This document shows, piece after piece, positions 10,167 through 19,213 of a stretch of 64,000 bases of DNA. Every line of letters begins with the position of its first letter. Positions within the stretch are counted from its first letter, which is position 1. The notes under the pieces were generated by a model. The model saw only the letters and a list, made by a program, of their open reading frames with translations, was not told the DNA's origin and searched no databases. Source of the DNA: Rhizobium rhizoryzae (GTDB taxonomy: Bacteria > Pseudomonadota > Alphaproteobacteria > Rhizobiales > Rhizobiaceae); the NCBI RefSeq assembly GCF_011046895.1, contig NZ_CP049250.1:2454501-2518500 (forward strand). Direction: 5' to 3'. Made by a program: the position numbers and the translations under genes.

Positions 10167-10982
10167 ATGCCCGTTGATGTTATTGTACTTGCGGATGTTC
10201 TGAGACAGGCCGCAAAAAGCGAAATCGTGCCTCGTTTCCGGCGCCTGGAGGCCCATGACGTGCGTCGGAAATCGGAGCCTTCGGATCTGGTGACCGAGGC
10301 TGATGAACAGGCAGAGCGCTTCATCAAGGCGGAGGTCGAGCGTCTGGCACCGCAGGCGCTTTTTATTGGCGAGGAAACTGTTGCGTCAGACCCGGATCTA
10401 TTGGGGAAGCTGAAGGATGCAGAACTCGCGGTCATCGTCGATCCGGTAGATGGCACTTTCAATTTCGCCAGCGGCATTCCGGCGTTCGGCGTCATGGCGT
10501 CGGTTGTCTACAAAGGTGAGGCCGTGGCCGGGATCATTTATGATCCGATGAGTGATGACTGGGTCATGGCCGAGAAGGGAGGCGGTGCTTTCGCTCGCAG
10601 GCCGGATGGGCAGTCAGCGCGTCTTGCCGTCGCAGAGGCCAAGCCGCTTGACCAGATGTATGGGATGGCATCGGGCGCCTATTTCTTTGATGAGGAGCGT
10701 TTACGCGTCCTCACCAACCTTGCGAAGGTCCGCTTCTTTGCCAGTTACCGGTGCTCCGCGCAGGAGTACAGAACGATCGCAAGCGGCCATGTTGACTTTG
10801 TGATCTACAATAAGCTGATGCCGTGGGATCATGTGGCCGGTTCACTGATCGTGCAGGAAGCGGGAGGGCATGTCGCAAAATTCGATGGCTCGCCCTACAG
10901 ACCGTCGGAATTTACGGGCGGTCTGCTTGCGGCAACCAGCAAGGACAGCTGGGAGATCCTGCGCCGCGAAATCATTGGCTGA
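10167..10982 (+). CDS. Inositol monophosphatase family protein
   Basis: 271 residues. The Mg-dependent phosphatase signature is complete: GEETVA near residue 70, VDPVDGTFNFASG near 95, and the C-terminal MPWDHVAGSLIVQEAGG. These place it in the IMPase/FIG/HisN superfamily. Substrates in the family range from inositol phosphates to histidinol phosphate and 3'-phosphoadenosine 5'-phosphate, and nothing here decides between them. The ATG has GAGG 6 nt upstream. It starts 8 bp after ttcA, so the two are probably one transcript, and it ends convergently with a transporter gene across a hairpin. Confidence 0.85.
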   Translation: MPVDVIVLADVLRQAAKSEIVPRFRRLEAHDVRRKSEPSDLVTEADEQAERFIKAEVERLAPQALFIGEETVASDPDLLGKLKDAELAVIVDPVDGTFNFASGIPAFGVMASVVYKGEAVAGIIYDPMSDDWVMAEKGGGAFARRPDGQSARLAVAEAKPLDQMYGMASGAYFFDEERLRVLTNLAKVRFFASYRCSAQEYRTIASGHVDFVIYNKLMPWDHVAGSLIVQEAGGHVAKFDGSPYRPSEFTGGLLAATSKDSWEILRREIIG

Positions 10983-10997
10983 CAAAGCCGTCGAGAT

Positions 10998-11025
10998 CGA
11001 CCCCGAGGCAGACGCATCGGGGTCG
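10998..11025. terminator. Hairpin between convergent genes (possible bidirectional terminator)
   Basis: Perfect 9-bp stem CGACCCCGA / TCGGGGTCG with a 10-nt loop, in the 49-bp gap between the IMPase gene and the MFS gene. No T run on either side, so intrinsic termination is uncertain. Confidence 0.45.
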
Positions 11026-11031
11026 CTTGGA

Positions 11032-12279
11032 TCAAACGCGTGGATTGTGCTGCTGGAAGAGCTTCCCCTTCTCCGCGATCAGCACAAAGATCAATCCAAT
11101 GATCGAAACGCTGAAGAAGCCCGCGACCATGGGAAGGGCTGTTCCGTTAAACGCTTGTCCGATCACTGCGCCGATGGCGGCACCTCCGATCGTGCTCATG
11201 AAGCCGAGGACAGACGATGCTGTTCCGGCGACATGTCCGAGTGGTTCCATGGCCAGTGAGTTGAAGTTTGCTCCGATCCAGCCGAACTGGAACATGGCCA
11301 GCGCGAAGAAACCCAGGAACAGCAGGAATGGCATCGGTTCCGTGCTGAGCAGTTGAACTGTCAGCCAGACGAACGTCACCAGAATGAACCCGAGAAGAGA
11401 GCCGTGTGACAGCTTGCGCATTCCGAAACGACCCACGAGCCGGGCGTTGATGAATGAAGCCAGAGACATGAAGGCTGCCACCGCTGCGAAGGCGACTGGA
11501 AACCATGGTCCCAACCCGTATATCCCGACATAGATCTGCTGCGCTGAATTGATGAACCCGAAAAGCGCCCCGAAGATGAATGTCGCAGAGATCGTGTAGC
11601 ACAGCGCGACGCGGTTCGTCAGAACGATGCGGAATCCGCCGAGGATCGAATTGAGCGTCAGTGGACGGATGTCCTCTTTCGCCAGTGTTTCCGGTAGGCG
11701 CATCATCATCCACGCCATGATCGCGGCGGCCATGATGGCGATGAAAAGGAAGATCATATGCCAGTTGCCGCCCAGCATGATGACCTGTCCCGTGCCCGGT
11801 GCGATGATGGGTACAATCATGAAGACCATCATGATGAGTGACATGACCTCGGCCATGGCACGACCACCGAACACGTCACGGACGATAGAGACAGTGATGA
11901 CGCGAGTCGAGGCCGCTCCGGCACCCTGAATGAACCGCAGGAGCAGGAGCATGCCGAATGAGGGGACGATCACGATCATTAGCGAGCAGATAATATAGAC
12001 CGCAAGACCGAAGATCATCGGTGCACGTCGTCCGAAGCGATCGGAAATTGGTCCGTAGACCAACTGGGCAAAACCGAAGCCGAAGAGGTAGGAGGACACG
12101 ATGAACTGCCGCTCATTCACGTCTTCGACCTTGAGGTCGGCACCGATTTCCTGAAGAGCAGGAAGCATGATGTCGATGGCCAAGGCGTTCAATGCCATCA
12201 GCATTGCCATCATGCCAATGAACTCCGCCTTGCCCATGCCCTGAAGGCGTGCAGGAGCTGTGTTGGTCGCAGGTTTCAC
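11032..12279 (-). CDS. MFS transporter, Bcr/CflA-type drug efflux
   Basis: 415 residues with about twelve hydrophobic segments. The N-terminal part contains MALNALAIDIMLPALQEIG and the YGPISDRFGRR loop-2/3 motif of the 12-TM drug:H+ antiporter-1 group, as in Bcr and CflA. It is probably an inner-membrane proton-driven exporter with unknown substrate. The start is judged to be GTG at 12277-12279; the ATG at 12237 is an alternative and would begin just before the first helix. A longer frame reaching 12327 would run through the terminator hairpin of grxD and is not credible. Confidence 0.85.
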   Translation of the reverse strand: MKPATNTAPARLQGMGKAEFIGMMAMLMALNALAIDIMLPALQEIGADLKVEDVNERQFIVSSYLFGFGFAQLVYGPISDRFGRRAPMIFGLAVYIICSLMIVIVPSFGMLLLLRFIQGAGAASTRVITVSIVRDVFGGRAMAEVMSLIMMVFMIVPIIAPGTGQVIMLGGNWHMIFLFIAIMAAAIMAWMMMRLPETLAKEDIRPLTLNSILGGFRIVLTNRVALCYTISATFIFGALFGFINSAQQIYVGIYGLGPWFPVAFAAVAAFMSLASFINARLVGRFGMRKLSHGSLLGFILVTFVWLTVQLLSTEPMPFLLFLGFFALAMFQFGWIGANFNSLAMEPLGHVAGTASSVLGFMSTIGGAAIGAVIGQAFNGTALPMVAGFFSVSIIGLIFVLIAEKGKLFQQHNPRV

Positions 12280-12294
12280 GAAAAAATCCCGAAA

Positions 12295-12324
12295 ATGAAA
12301 AGGCGCCGCAAAACAGCGGCGCCT
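12295..12324 (-). terminator. Rho-independent terminator of grxD (minus strand)
   Basis: Perfect 9-bp stem AGGCGCCGC / GCGGCGCCT with a 6-nt loop. On the minus strand it is followed by TTTTCATTTTC. It separates grxD from the downstream MFS gene, whose start lies only about 16 bp further on. Confidence 0.75.
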
Positions 12325-12363
12325 CAAACTTGAAGTTAGCCAGCAGAGCTGGTTGAGGCCCGT

Positions 12364-12699
12364 TTAGGCCGCGCCGCGTACGGCGATGCCCTGATCCTGG
12401 AAATGGGTCTGCAGTTCGCCAGACTGGAACATCTCGCGCACAATATCGCAGCCGCCTACGAATTCGCCCTTGATGTAGAGCTGGGGAATGGTCGGCCAGT
12501 TTGAATAGTCCTTGATACCCTGGCGGATTTCTGCGTCGGCAAGAACGTTGACGCCTTTGTAATCCACGCCGAGGTAATCGAGAATCTGTACGACCTGGCC
12601 AGAGAAACCACATTGCGGGAACTGAGGTGTTCCCTTCATGAAAAGCACGACATCGTTGCTCTTCACTTCGCTGTCGATCAGCTCATGAATACCGCTCAT
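12364..12699 (-). CDS. grxD: Monothiol glutaredoxin GrxD (CGFS type)
   Basis: 111 residues, the normal size of bacterial Grx4. The CGFS active site (PQCGFSGQ), the WPTIPQLYI segment and GGCDIV glutathione-binding region are all present. CGFS glutaredoxins bind a [2Fe-2S] cluster with glutathione and pass it to apo-proteins, commonly in a heterodimer with BolA proteins. The start ATG is preceded by AGGAAA. The gene directly follows bolA on the same strand, with 144 bp between, and ends at a strong terminator. Confidence 0.95.
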   Translation of the reverse strand: MSGIHELIDSEVKSNDVVLFMKGTPQFPQCGFSGQVVQILDYLGVDYKGVNVLADAEIRQGIKDYSNWPTIPQLYIKGEFVGGCDIVREMFQSGELQTHFQDQGIAVRGAA

Positions 12700-12843
12700 G
12701 ATCGATTTCCTTTTCTTATCTGGAGTCAAGGTCCAGATATTATGGTTAGCTTATTATCACGAAATCCGCTGAATTCCAGTCGGTAAATGCGATTGCATCT
12801 ATGATTTCGTGTGATGGTTCTATCGACGAAGTCCGGGTGAAGA

Positions 12844-13077
12844 TCAGTCTGGAGCTGATGTTTGCAAGGCCAGCGCGTGCAAAACGCCGCCCATATTGCC
12901 CCTCAAGGCCTCATAGACCATTTGATGCTGCTGGACCCGGCTTTTGCCTCGAAATGCTTCTGCAACAACCTCGGCTGCGTAATGGTCCCCGTCGCCTGCC
13001 AGATCCCGGATTGTGACTTTGGCACCCGGAATCCCTGCCTTGATCATGTCTTCAATTTCACCGGGACGCATCGGCAT
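12844..13077 (-). CDS. bolA: BolA family protein (partner of GrxD)
   Basis: 77 residues, beginning MPMRPGEIEDMIKAGIPGAK. The VTIRDLAGDGDHYAAEVVA and the RVQQHQMVYEAL segment with its conserved histidine are typical of the short BolA2/IbaG-like class. BolA proteins form [2Fe-2S]-bridged complexes with CGFS glutaredoxins. The gene lies between purL and grxD on the same strand, and the adjacency to grxD supports the functional pairing. It is not the stress-morphogene BolA1 class as far as length shows. Confidence 0.9.
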   Translation of the reverse strand: MPMRPGEIEDMIKAGIPGAKVTIRDLAGDGDHYAAEVVAEAFRGKSRVQQHQMVYEALRGNMGGVLHALALQTSAPD

Positions 13078-13161
13078 CTGGTCGTTCCTTCCTTGTTAGG
13101 TATGGTTGTTTTCGACCAGAGTGCCAAATTTCCGCGGATTCTCAAAGCGTCTTGATGCCTG

Positions 13162-15369
13162 TCACGCCATAAAGGTGGGGAACCAGCCTTCGTGTGCCTC
13201 AACAAGCTGCGCAACCTCAACCCGTACCAGGGTGTCAACCTCAAGGGTGTTGCCACCGACATTTCCAAGGGTACGGAAAGGAACGCCCGCCGACTCTGCG
13301 CTTGCGCAGACGAAGTTCGCCAGATCGGCCGGTACAGCGATGACATAGCGGGCCTGGTCTTCGCCAAAGAGCAGTGCATGAGGCAGCCCCTTGCATTCAC
13401 CAAGCGAAAGCTTCGCACCCTTTCCGGAGGCCATCGCCATTTCTGCCAGCGCGAGCAACAATCCGCCGGAGGAGATATCGTGGCAGGCCGTGACCTGATC
13501 GTTGCGGATGAGCCCGCGGACAAAATCGCCGTGGCGACGCTCAGCCTTCAGATCGACCTGCGGAGCTGGCCCTTCCGACGAACCCAGGATATCACGGAGG
13601 TAGATTGACGATCCCAGATGGGAACCATCGACGCCGATCATGATCACAACATCGCCGTCCTTGGCTGTTCCGATCCGCGCCATTTTCGACCAGTCTGGCA
13701 AAAGGCCAACGCCCGCAATGGTGGGTGTCGGCAGGATCGCGACGCCGTTGGTCTCGTTATACAGCGAGACGTTGCCGGAGACGATCGGGAAGTCCAGCGC
13801 GCGGCAGGCTTCACCGATACCCTGAATTGCGCCAACCAATTGGCCCATGATCTCTGGCTTTTCCGGATTGCCGAAGTTCAGGTTGTCTGTTGCAGCCAGA
13901 GGCTCGGCACCGGTTGCGGTAATGTTGCGCCAGCATTCCGCAACAGCCTGCTTGCCGCCTTCGACCGGGTCAGCCTCGACATAGCGGGGCGTGACGTCCG
14001 ACGAAAACGCAAGCGCCTTGCTTGCATGGCCTTCCACGCGCACGACACCTGCATCGCCGCCGGGCAGCTGCAAGGAATTGCCCTGGATCAGGGTGTCATA
14101 CTGCTCATAGACCCAGCGTCGGCTGGACTGGTTCGGCGAACCGACAAGCTTGAGCAGCGCATCATTATAATCGCCTGGAGCGGCAACGTTTTCCGCGGGC
14201 AGGGCAGGCCGCGCAGCAGAAGGCTGCCACGGGCGGTCGTATTCCGGTGCTTCGTCACCGAGTTCCTTGATGGGAAGATTTGCTACTTCCTCGCCCTGAT
14301 GAAGGATACGGAAGCGCAGGTCATCGGTCGTCTTGCCGACGATCGCGAAATCCAGTCCCCACTTGACGAAGATGGCCTTGGCCACCTCTTCCTTCTCGGG
14401 ACGCAGAACCATGAGCATACGCTCCTGGCTTTCCGACAGCATCATCTCATAGGCGGTCATGCGCTCTTCGCGAACCGGGACCTTGTCGAGATCGAGTTCG
14501 ATGCCGAGGTCGCCCTTGGCGCCCATTTCGACAGCAGAGCAGGTGAGGCCAGCCGCGCCCATGTCCTGGATCGCGATCACGGCGCCGGTTGCCATGAGTT
14601 CCAGGCAGGCTTCCAGCAGGCATTTTTCGGTGAAGGGATCACCGACCTGCACGGTGGGACGCTTCTCCTCGATGGATTCGTCGAATTCCGCCGATGCCAT
14701 GGTTGCACCGCCGACGCCATCGCGGCCCGTCTTAGCGCCAAGATAGACGACAGGGAGGCCGACACCTTCAGCCTTCGAATAGAAAATGGCATCACTCTTT
14801 GCGAGGCCAGCGGCAAAGGCATTGACGAGAATATTGCCGTTATAACGCGGGTCGAACTCGACTTCGCCACCGACAGTGGGAACGCCGAAGGAGTTACCGT
14901 AACCGCCGACGCCGGATACGACACCCGAAACGAGATGGCGTGTCTTTGGATGATCCGGTGCGCCGAAACGCAAGGCGTTCATGGCTGCTACCGGACGCGC
15001 ACCCATGGTGAAGACGTCGCGGAGAATGCCACCGACGCCGGTTGCCGCGCCCTGGTAGGGCTCAATGTAGGACGGATGGTTATGGCTTTCCATCTTGAAG
15101 ACAACGCAGTCACCGTCATCGATGTCCACCACGCCAGCGTTTTCGCCAGGGCCCTGAATGACGCGCGGGCCCTTGGTCGGCAGCGTGCGCAGCCAGCGCT
15201 TGGAAGACTTGTATGAGCAATGTTCATTCCACATTGCAGAAAAGATGCCGAGTTCGGTGAAGGTCGGTTCGCGGCCGATCAAGTCAAGAATGCGCTGATA
15301 TTCATCAGGCTTCAGTCCGTGGGCAGCAACAAGTTCTGGTGTAATGGCGATCTGGTTCGGAATAGTCAT
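13162..15369 (-). CDS. purL: Phosphoribosylformylglycinamidine synthase subunit II (PurL)
   Basis: 735 residues, the small PurL form that works with separate PurQ and PurS. It converts FGAR to FGAM with ATP and glutamine-derived ammonia in purine synthesis. The EHCSYKSS segment near residue 50, [12 protein letters not shown], and the glycine-rich [16 protein letters not shown] segment fit the AIR-synthase-related fold. The ATG has AGGGAAG upstream. Partners purS and purQ lie about 2 kb upstream on the same strand, separated by a lipoprotein gene and a PagL-like gene. bolA and grxD follow. Confidence 0.96.
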   Translation of the reverse strand: MTIPNQIAITPELVAAHGLKPDEYQRILDLIGREPTFTELGIFSAMWNEHCSYKSSKRWLRTLPTKGPRVIQGPGENAGVVDIDDGDCVVFKMESHNHPSYIEPYQGAATGVGGILRDVFTMGARPVAAMNALRFGAPDHPKTRHLVSGVVSGVGGYGNSFGVPTVGGEVEFDPRYNGNILVNAFAAGLAKSDAIFYSKAEGVGLPVVYLGAKTGRDGVGGATMASAEFDESIEEKRPTVQVGDPFTEKCLLEACLELMATGAVIAIQDMGAAGLTCSAVEMGAKGDLGIELDLDKVPVREERMTAYEMMLSESQERMLMVLRPEKEEVAKAIFVKWGLDFAIVGKTTDDLRFRILHQGEEVANLPIKELGDEAPEYDRPWQPSAARPALPAENVAAPGDYNDALLKLVGSPNQSSRRWVYEQYDTLIQGNSLQLPGGDAGVVRVEGHASKALAFSSDVTPRYVEADPVEGGKQAVAECWRNITATGAEPLAATDNLNFGNPEKPEIMGQLVGAIQGIGEACRALDFPIVSGNVSLYNETNGVAILPTPTIAGVGLLPDWSKMARIGTAKDGDVVIMIGVDGSHLGSSIYLRDILGSSEGPAPQVDLKAERRHGDFVRGLIRNDQVTACHDISSGGLLLALAEMAMASGKGAKLSLGECKGLPHALLFGEDQARYVIAVPADLANFVCASAESAGVPFRTLGNVGGNTLEVDTLVRVEVAQLVEAHEGWFPTFMA

Positions 15370-15420
15370 CGTCTTCCCTACAGGCGGTCCGGGCTGGCGT
15401 CTCTTTATCCTAGAAGAAGC

Positions 15421-15454
15421 ATGGGCGCGACAGGAAATTTCCTGCCACGCCCAT
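15421..15454 (-). other. Near-perfect 17-bp inverted repeat in the purL leader
   Basis: 15421-15437 and 15438-15454 are complementary. Two positions are mismatched on the plus strand but become G-U pairs on the minus strand, so the minus-strand RNA can fold into an unbroken hairpin. It is about 50 bp upstream of purL and 177 bp after the PagL-like gene. It could terminate the latter or act in the purL leader. Confidence 0.5.
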
Positions 15455-15574
15455 ATGATTCACTTCGAATGCGCAGGGCTGTGGGTGGCCCTTAGGATGT
15501 GTGGTTCAGCGACCGGTTTGCGGGCGAAAGCGTTTCGCGATCTTTCAGATTCGCTCCTGGCGCTTTGTCTCTTT

Positions 15575-15635
15575 GTTTCAACGCATGTCGTTTTCGCAAA
15601 ACCGCTGCGCACTTTTAGCTACGGCATGCTTCAGA
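15575..15635. repeat. Possible degenerate Rhizobiaceae intergenic palindromic element
   Basis: Contains CGCATGTCGTTTTCGC followed by AAAACCGCTGCGCACTTTT and a closing GGCATGCT, with GCATG/CATGC ends. From memory this resembles a short sequence repeated many times between genes in Agrobacterium and Rhizobium. There is no second copy in this window that I noticed, so the call rests on recall. Confidence 0.35.
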
Positions 15636-16215
15636 ACTTGTAGCCGACGAGCACGCCTGCGCGCGTGAGGCCGCTGTTCCAATCGCCGCAAAGCCCGGCA
15701 TGGGACGAGTGCTCGACCTGGGCGATGACGCGCCAGTTATCGTTTACGTTGACGCCTGCCGCCATGTATTCGTGAAACAGCGCATGGCAGCCAAGATAGG
15801 GGCCGCGTCCCCCATCAAATCGGAGCTTGCCATCATTCACGCTCCCGCCGAAACCGGCCTCAAGAAAGAAGCGTTCGTTCAGGTCGAAGGTCCAGGAAAA
15901 ACCGGCATAGGCCTGGTTGGTTTCGCCAGCGGTACTGATGTCAGCACCGACATGGACACGGGGGCGGGCGAGCTTCTGCCATCCTTGTGCATTGTCATGA
16001 TCCCACGGATCGAAAAACAGCATGCCGGTGACGAAGAACCCCTTTTCATCGTTGCTGTATGTATTATCGATTGCGCCATAGGCTCCGAAGCGGGCTTCGT
16101 CGAAGATGGGGCCGGCTCCAGGGGCGATTGCGGTGTCTGCCGCCATCACCGGCGAACACAGTGCAAGCAGAATGGCAGTTGTTCCGATCAGGCTCGAAAC
16201 CAGCTTGTGCGTCAT
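15631..16215 (-). CDS. PagL-like lipid A 3-O-deacylase (acyloxyacyl hydrolase family)
   Basis: 194 residues with a signal peptide (cleavage probably after PVMAAD, near 25) and alternating hydrophobic strands ending in aromatic GYKF, as in outer-membrane beta-barrels. The C-terminal block VEHSSHAGLCGDWNSGLTRA matches the PagL active-site block: His-x-Ser followed by an Asn-x-Gly segment. PagL removes the 3-O acyl chain of lipid A in the outer membrane. The gene sits between purine genes on the same strand with no functional link to them. An imperfect CtrA-like half-site pair lies upstream (16271-16285). Confidence 0.75.
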   Translation of the reverse strand: MTHKLVSSLIGTTAILLALCSPVMAADTAIAPGAGPIFDEARFGAYGAIDNTYSNDEKGFFVTGMLFFDPWDHDNAQGWQKLARPRVHVGADISTAGETNQAYAGFSWTFDLNERFFLEAGFGGSVNDGKLRFDGGRGPYLGCHALFHEYMAAGVNVNDNWRVIAQVEHSSHAGLCGDWNSGLTRAGVLVGYKF

Positions 16216-16375
16216 AGATCTACCGCCCCCGTGGCCGCCTTCGGTAAGGCAGCGAATCTCTGGAGGTAGATTAGGCGTTAGTTAACTATAGCGGCAAGCA
16301 ACCTTGAACGAACCGGAGTCCCGCTCGGGCGATTGTTTTCGAAGATCACATTTTTGCCACAACAGGGCGGGCGGT

Positions 16376-16765
16376 TCAGCAGTTTTTGCCGCCGTTTGCC
16401 CAGCGCACCACATCCTGCTTGATGCGGGCGCCCTGGGGGCCATCGGCAAGCGGGCCAAATGCGTCCAGCCGAGCGGGATTCCCCTCCGCCTGGACGACGA
16501 GAAGGGGTCTTGATTCGGGACTGTGGCGCGGCACCGCCAGAATACGAGGACGGCCGGAGAAGGAATTCAGTTCTGGCGCGAGACGATAATCCTTGAACGC
16601 CGCGTCACCCGATTTGAACCAGCAGGAATTGGCCGCGAGCGCTACCCTTTCCATGGTGGGCAGCGCAGCCCGGTTCTGGGGCTGAGGCTGTTGACGATCG
16701 GACTGACAGGCCGTGACCGCTGTTGCTGCCAGAATTGTCACGAGGCCGGTCGTCAACTTGTGCAT
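16376..16765 (-). CDS. Small lipoprotein, function unknown
   Basis: 129 residues. It starts MHKLTTGLVTILAATAVTAC, with a lipobox VTAC, so it is probably a lipid-anchored periplasmic or outer-membrane protein of about 110 mature residues. The mature part holds a conserved-looking CWFKSGDAAFKDYRLAPELN segment. I do not recognise a named family. The ATG at 16763-16765 with GAGAAGA upstream fixes the start; the longer open frame reaches into purQ and is not credible. It starts 28 bp after purQ and is probably co-transcribed. Confidence 0.75.
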   Translation of the reverse strand: MHKLTTGLVTILAATAVTACQSDRQQPQPQNRAALPTMERVALAANSCWFKSGDAAFKDYRLAPELNSFSGRPRILAVPRHSPESRPLLVVQAEGNPARLDAFGPLADGPQGARIKQDVVRWANGGKNC

Positions 16766-16793
16766 ATGTCTTCTCGATATTTCTGGCGGTTGG

Positions 16794-17468
16794 TCAGGCA
16801 GCCGCAACGACTTCGAGAGCCGAGGCGAAGATGCCGCGTCCATCATTACCGCCGTGGGCGGCTTCGATGAGATTTTCCGGGTGCGGCATCATGCCAAGCA
16901 CATTGCCCTGCTTGTTCACCACGCCAGCGATATCCGACAGCGAACCGTTAGGGTTGGTGCCTTCGGCATAGCGGAAGACGATCTGGTTGTTGTCTTCGAG
17001 CGACTTGAGCGTTTCGCTTTCCACGAAATAGTTGCCATCATGGTGAGCTACCGGGCAGCGGATGATTTGGCCCGTCTCGTAAGCGCGGGTGAAATCCGTA
17101 TCGGCGTTCACGACCTCAAGCTTGATTTCCTTGCAGACGAACTTCAGCGAGACATTCCGCATCAGCGCGCCGGGAAGCATGCCTGCTTCCACCAGGATCT
17201 GAAAACCATTGCAGACCCCAAGCACCTTCACGCCAGCCTCGGCCTTGCGGCGGATAGCGTCCATGACAGGCATCCGGGCGGCGATTGCACCGCAGCGCAG
17301 ATAGTCGCCGTAGGAGAAGCCGCCGGGGATGACGATCAGATCCACATCCGGGATATCCGTTTCGGTCTGCCAAACGGTGACTGGCGCCTGACCGGAAATG
17401 CGCGTGAGAGCTGCAATCATGTCACGGTCGCGGTTCAGACCGGGCAATTGAACGACGGCGGATTTCAT
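16794..17468 (-). CDS. purQ: Phosphoribosylformylglycinamidine synthase subunit I (PurQ)
   Basis: 224 residues, a class I glutamine amidotransferase that supplies ammonia to PurL. The nucleophile is in GVCNGFQ (C about 86), and the catalytic His-Glu is in [29 protein letters not shown] is the family signature near the oxyanion region. The start [16 protein letters not shown] at 17468 matches family N-termini. It lies downstream of purS on the minus strand, with a 121-bp gap that holds a strong hairpin. Confidence 0.96.
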   Translation of the reverse strand: MKSAVVQLPGLNRDRDMIAALTRISGQAPVTVWQTETDIPDVDLIVIPGGFSYGDYLRCGAIAARMPVMDAIRRKAEAGVKVLGVCNGFQILVEAGMLPGALMRNVSLKFVCKEIKLEVVNADTDFTRAYETGQIIRCPVAHHDGNYFVESETLKSLEDNNQIVFRYAEGTNPNGSLSDIAGVVNKQGNVLGMMPHPENLIEAAHGGNDGRGIFASALEVVAAA

Positions 17469-17557
17469 GGGCTTGACCTCAACAGAATTTTGCAAAGAAG
17501 GCAGTCTACTCAATACGCATTATGTTCGAGCCCTGCAGGGACTCGCACAATGGGGAC

Positions 17558-17582
17558 TTCGGGCAGGGATGAGCTGCCCGAA
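17558..17582 (-). other. Hairpin inside the purS-purQ gap
   Basis: Perfect 9-bp stem TTCGGGCAG / CTGCCCGAA with a 7-nt loop. A second small palindrome, CCCTGCAGGG, lies at 17531-17540. No T run follows on the minus strand, so it is better read as an intra-operon attenuation, processing or stability element than a full terminator. Confidence 0.45.
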
Positions 17583-17589
17583 AAATGGT

Positions 17590-17832
17590 TTAAGCAAGAC
17601 TAATCGAATAGTTCTCGATCACAGTGTTGGCCAAAAGCTTTTCGCACATGGCCTTGATTTCTTCTTCGGCCTTCGCACGATCGCCGGTTTCGACCTCGAG
17701 ATCGAAAACCTTGCCCTGCCGAACCTGATGGACACCTTCGAAACCGAGGCTGCCCAGCGCGCCTTCAATGGCCTTGCCCTGTGGGTCCAGAACACCGTTC
17801 CTCAAAGTGACGGTAACACGTGCCTTGATCAC
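17590..17832 (-). CDS. purS: Phosphoribosylformylglycinamidine synthase subunit PurS
   Basis: 80 residues, the normal size. PurS bridges PurL and PurQ and channels ammonia between them. The sequence MIKARVTVTLRNGVLDPQGK and the EGVHQVRQGKVFDLEVE segment are typical. It begins 18 bp after the purC stop codon, so purC-purS is one transcription unit. Confidence 0.95.
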   Translation of the reverse strand: MIKARVTVTLRNGVLDPQGKAIEGALGSLGFEGVHQVRQGKVFDLEVETGDRAKAEEEIKAMCEKLLANTVIENYSISLA

Positions 17833-17850
17833 TGCTTGCTCCCTGACGGC

Positions 17851-18615
17851 TTACTGTACGAGAACCGGACCCGTTCCGCGGATCGGCTCGTTTTCGTTGA
17901 TGATTCCGAGACGGCGCGCAACTTCGGAATAGGCCTCCAGAAGGCCGCCCAGATCCCGGCGGAAGCGATCCTTGTCCATTTTTTCCCTGGTCTCGATATC
18001 CCAGAGGCGGCAGCTGTCTGGCGAGATTTCATCGGCCAGAATGATGCGCATCATGTCGCCTTCGAACAGGCGTCCGCATTCGATCTTGAAATCGATCAGC
18101 TGGATGCCAACACCGAGGAAGAGACCGGACAGGAAGTCGTTGACGCGAATGGCGAGCGCCATGATGTCGTCGAGTTCCGCAGGATTCGCCCATCCGAAAG
18201 CAGTGATGTGCTCTTCGGAAACCATTGGATCGGCAAGGGCATCGGACTTGTAGTAGAATTCGATAATCGAACGGGGGAGAACAGTGCCTTCCTCGATACC
18301 CAAACGCTCCGACAATGATCCGGCCGCGACATTGCGTACAACGATCTCCAGCGGAATGATTTCCACTTCGCGGATCAGCTGCTCACGCATGTTGAGGCGG
18401 CGAATGAAATGAGTAGGGATGCCAATCTTGTTCAGATGGGTGAAGATATACTCGGAAATTCGGTTGTTGAGCACACCCTTGCCATCGATCACCTCATGCT
18501 TCTTCTTGTTGAAGGCGGTGGCATCGTCCTTGAAGAACTGAATCAGCGTGCCCGGTTCGGGACCTTCATAAAGGATCTTGGCCTTGCCTTCGTAAATACG
18601 GCGGCGACGGTTCAT
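17851..18615 (-). CDS. purC: Phosphoribosylaminoimidazole-succinocarboxamide synthase (SAICAR synthetase)
   Basis: 254 residues. PurC joins aspartate to CAIR using ATP in step 8 of purine synthesis. The N-terminal [16 protein letters not shown] with its GKAK motif, the DDATAFN segment, the [20 protein letters not shown] block and the late [14 protein letters not shown] signature are all intact. It heads the purC-purS-purQ set on the minus strand and is divergent from a DUF1476 gene. Confidence 0.96.
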   Translation of the reverse strand: MNRRRRIYEGKAKILYEGPEPGTLIQFFKDDATAFNKKKHEVIDGKGVLNNRISEYIFTHLNKIGIPTHFIRRLNMREQLIREVEIIPLEIVVRNVAAGSLSERLGIEEGTVLPRSIIEFYYKSDALADPMVSEEHITAFGWANPAELDDIMALAIRVNDFLSGLFLGVGIQLIDFKIECGRLFEGDMMRIILADEISPDSCRLWDIETREKMDKDRFRRDLGGLLEAYSEVARRLGIINENEPIRGTGPVLVQ

Positions 18616-18852
18616 GACATCTTGTCTCGTTGTTCGTGCGCATTGCGCTGCGCTGTGGAATAGGATTGAGCGGTCCCATAACGGAAATTGTCTCGTTTCA
18701 CAATGCGCGTGGATGGAGAACCGGTCTGTTGATTGTCAATTGGAAGCATTTATTCACCGTGCCGTTACACGCTTCCGCAAATATTGGTGTGCATCATTCT
18801 ATCGGCCTTCAATAATTCGCTTCTGAACGAAGGGCTGAAACAGGGGATGTTG

Positions 18853-19164
18853 ATGATTACGATGCGTGACCGCGCGCAAGCGCTCGAAATGAAATACACC
18901 CAGGAACAGACTTGGCTTTTCCGCGCGGAAGCGCGACGAAACAAGCTGATCGGCCTTTGGGCGGCAGAAACCATGGGGGCGCAGGATCCTTTGGGCTATG
19001 CAACCAATCTTGCTGAATGGGGTGTCGAGCATCCCACTGATGTTCAGCTTATCGACAGATTGCGGCAAGACTTTACTGCTGCCAACGTCGTTTTGAATGA
19101 AGACGAAATCACATCGCGCATGCATGCACTCTTGATCGAAATCCTTGAAGAGATGCGCACCTGA
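18853..19164 (+). CDS. DUF1476 protein, likely F1Fo-ATPase inhibitor zeta subunit
   Basis: 103 residues. A charged amphipathic N-terminal helix (RDRAQALEMKYTQEQTWLFR) is followed by the family hallmark EARRNKLIGLWAAETMG. DUF1476 proteins of alphaproteobacteria are the zeta subunits that inhibit ATP hydrolysis by F1Fo-ATP synthase, first described in Paracoccus. Three closely spaced ATGs exist; 18853 is best placed relative to AGGGG (6 nt). No ATP synthase genes are nearby. Rhizobial zeta proteins may be weak inhibitors, so strength of function is open. Confidence 0.8.
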   Translation: MITMRDRAQALEMKYTQEQTWLFRAEARRNKLIGLWAAETMGAQDPLGYATNLAEWGVEHPTDVQLIDRLRQDFTAANVVLNEDEITSRMHALLIEILEEMRT

Positions 19165-19213
19165 CAAGCCTTTCCGAGGCAGCGGGAACGTTGCCTCGGC
19201 CCCCGATTCTGTG

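Noticed and set aside
12280-12327. Longer start of the MFS transporter (TTG at 12325-12327)
   Set aside because: It would run through the grxD terminator hairpin and add an uncharacteristic N-terminus.
13618-15216. 532-codon open frame on the plus strand
   Set aside because: Lies entirely antisense to purL; high G+C coding strands produce long open antisense frames. No ribosome-binding site and no recognisable motifs.
16271-16286. CtrA-like site before the PagL-like gene
   Set aside because: TTAG-N7-TTAAC, one mismatch; mentioned with the gene but too weak to list as a site.
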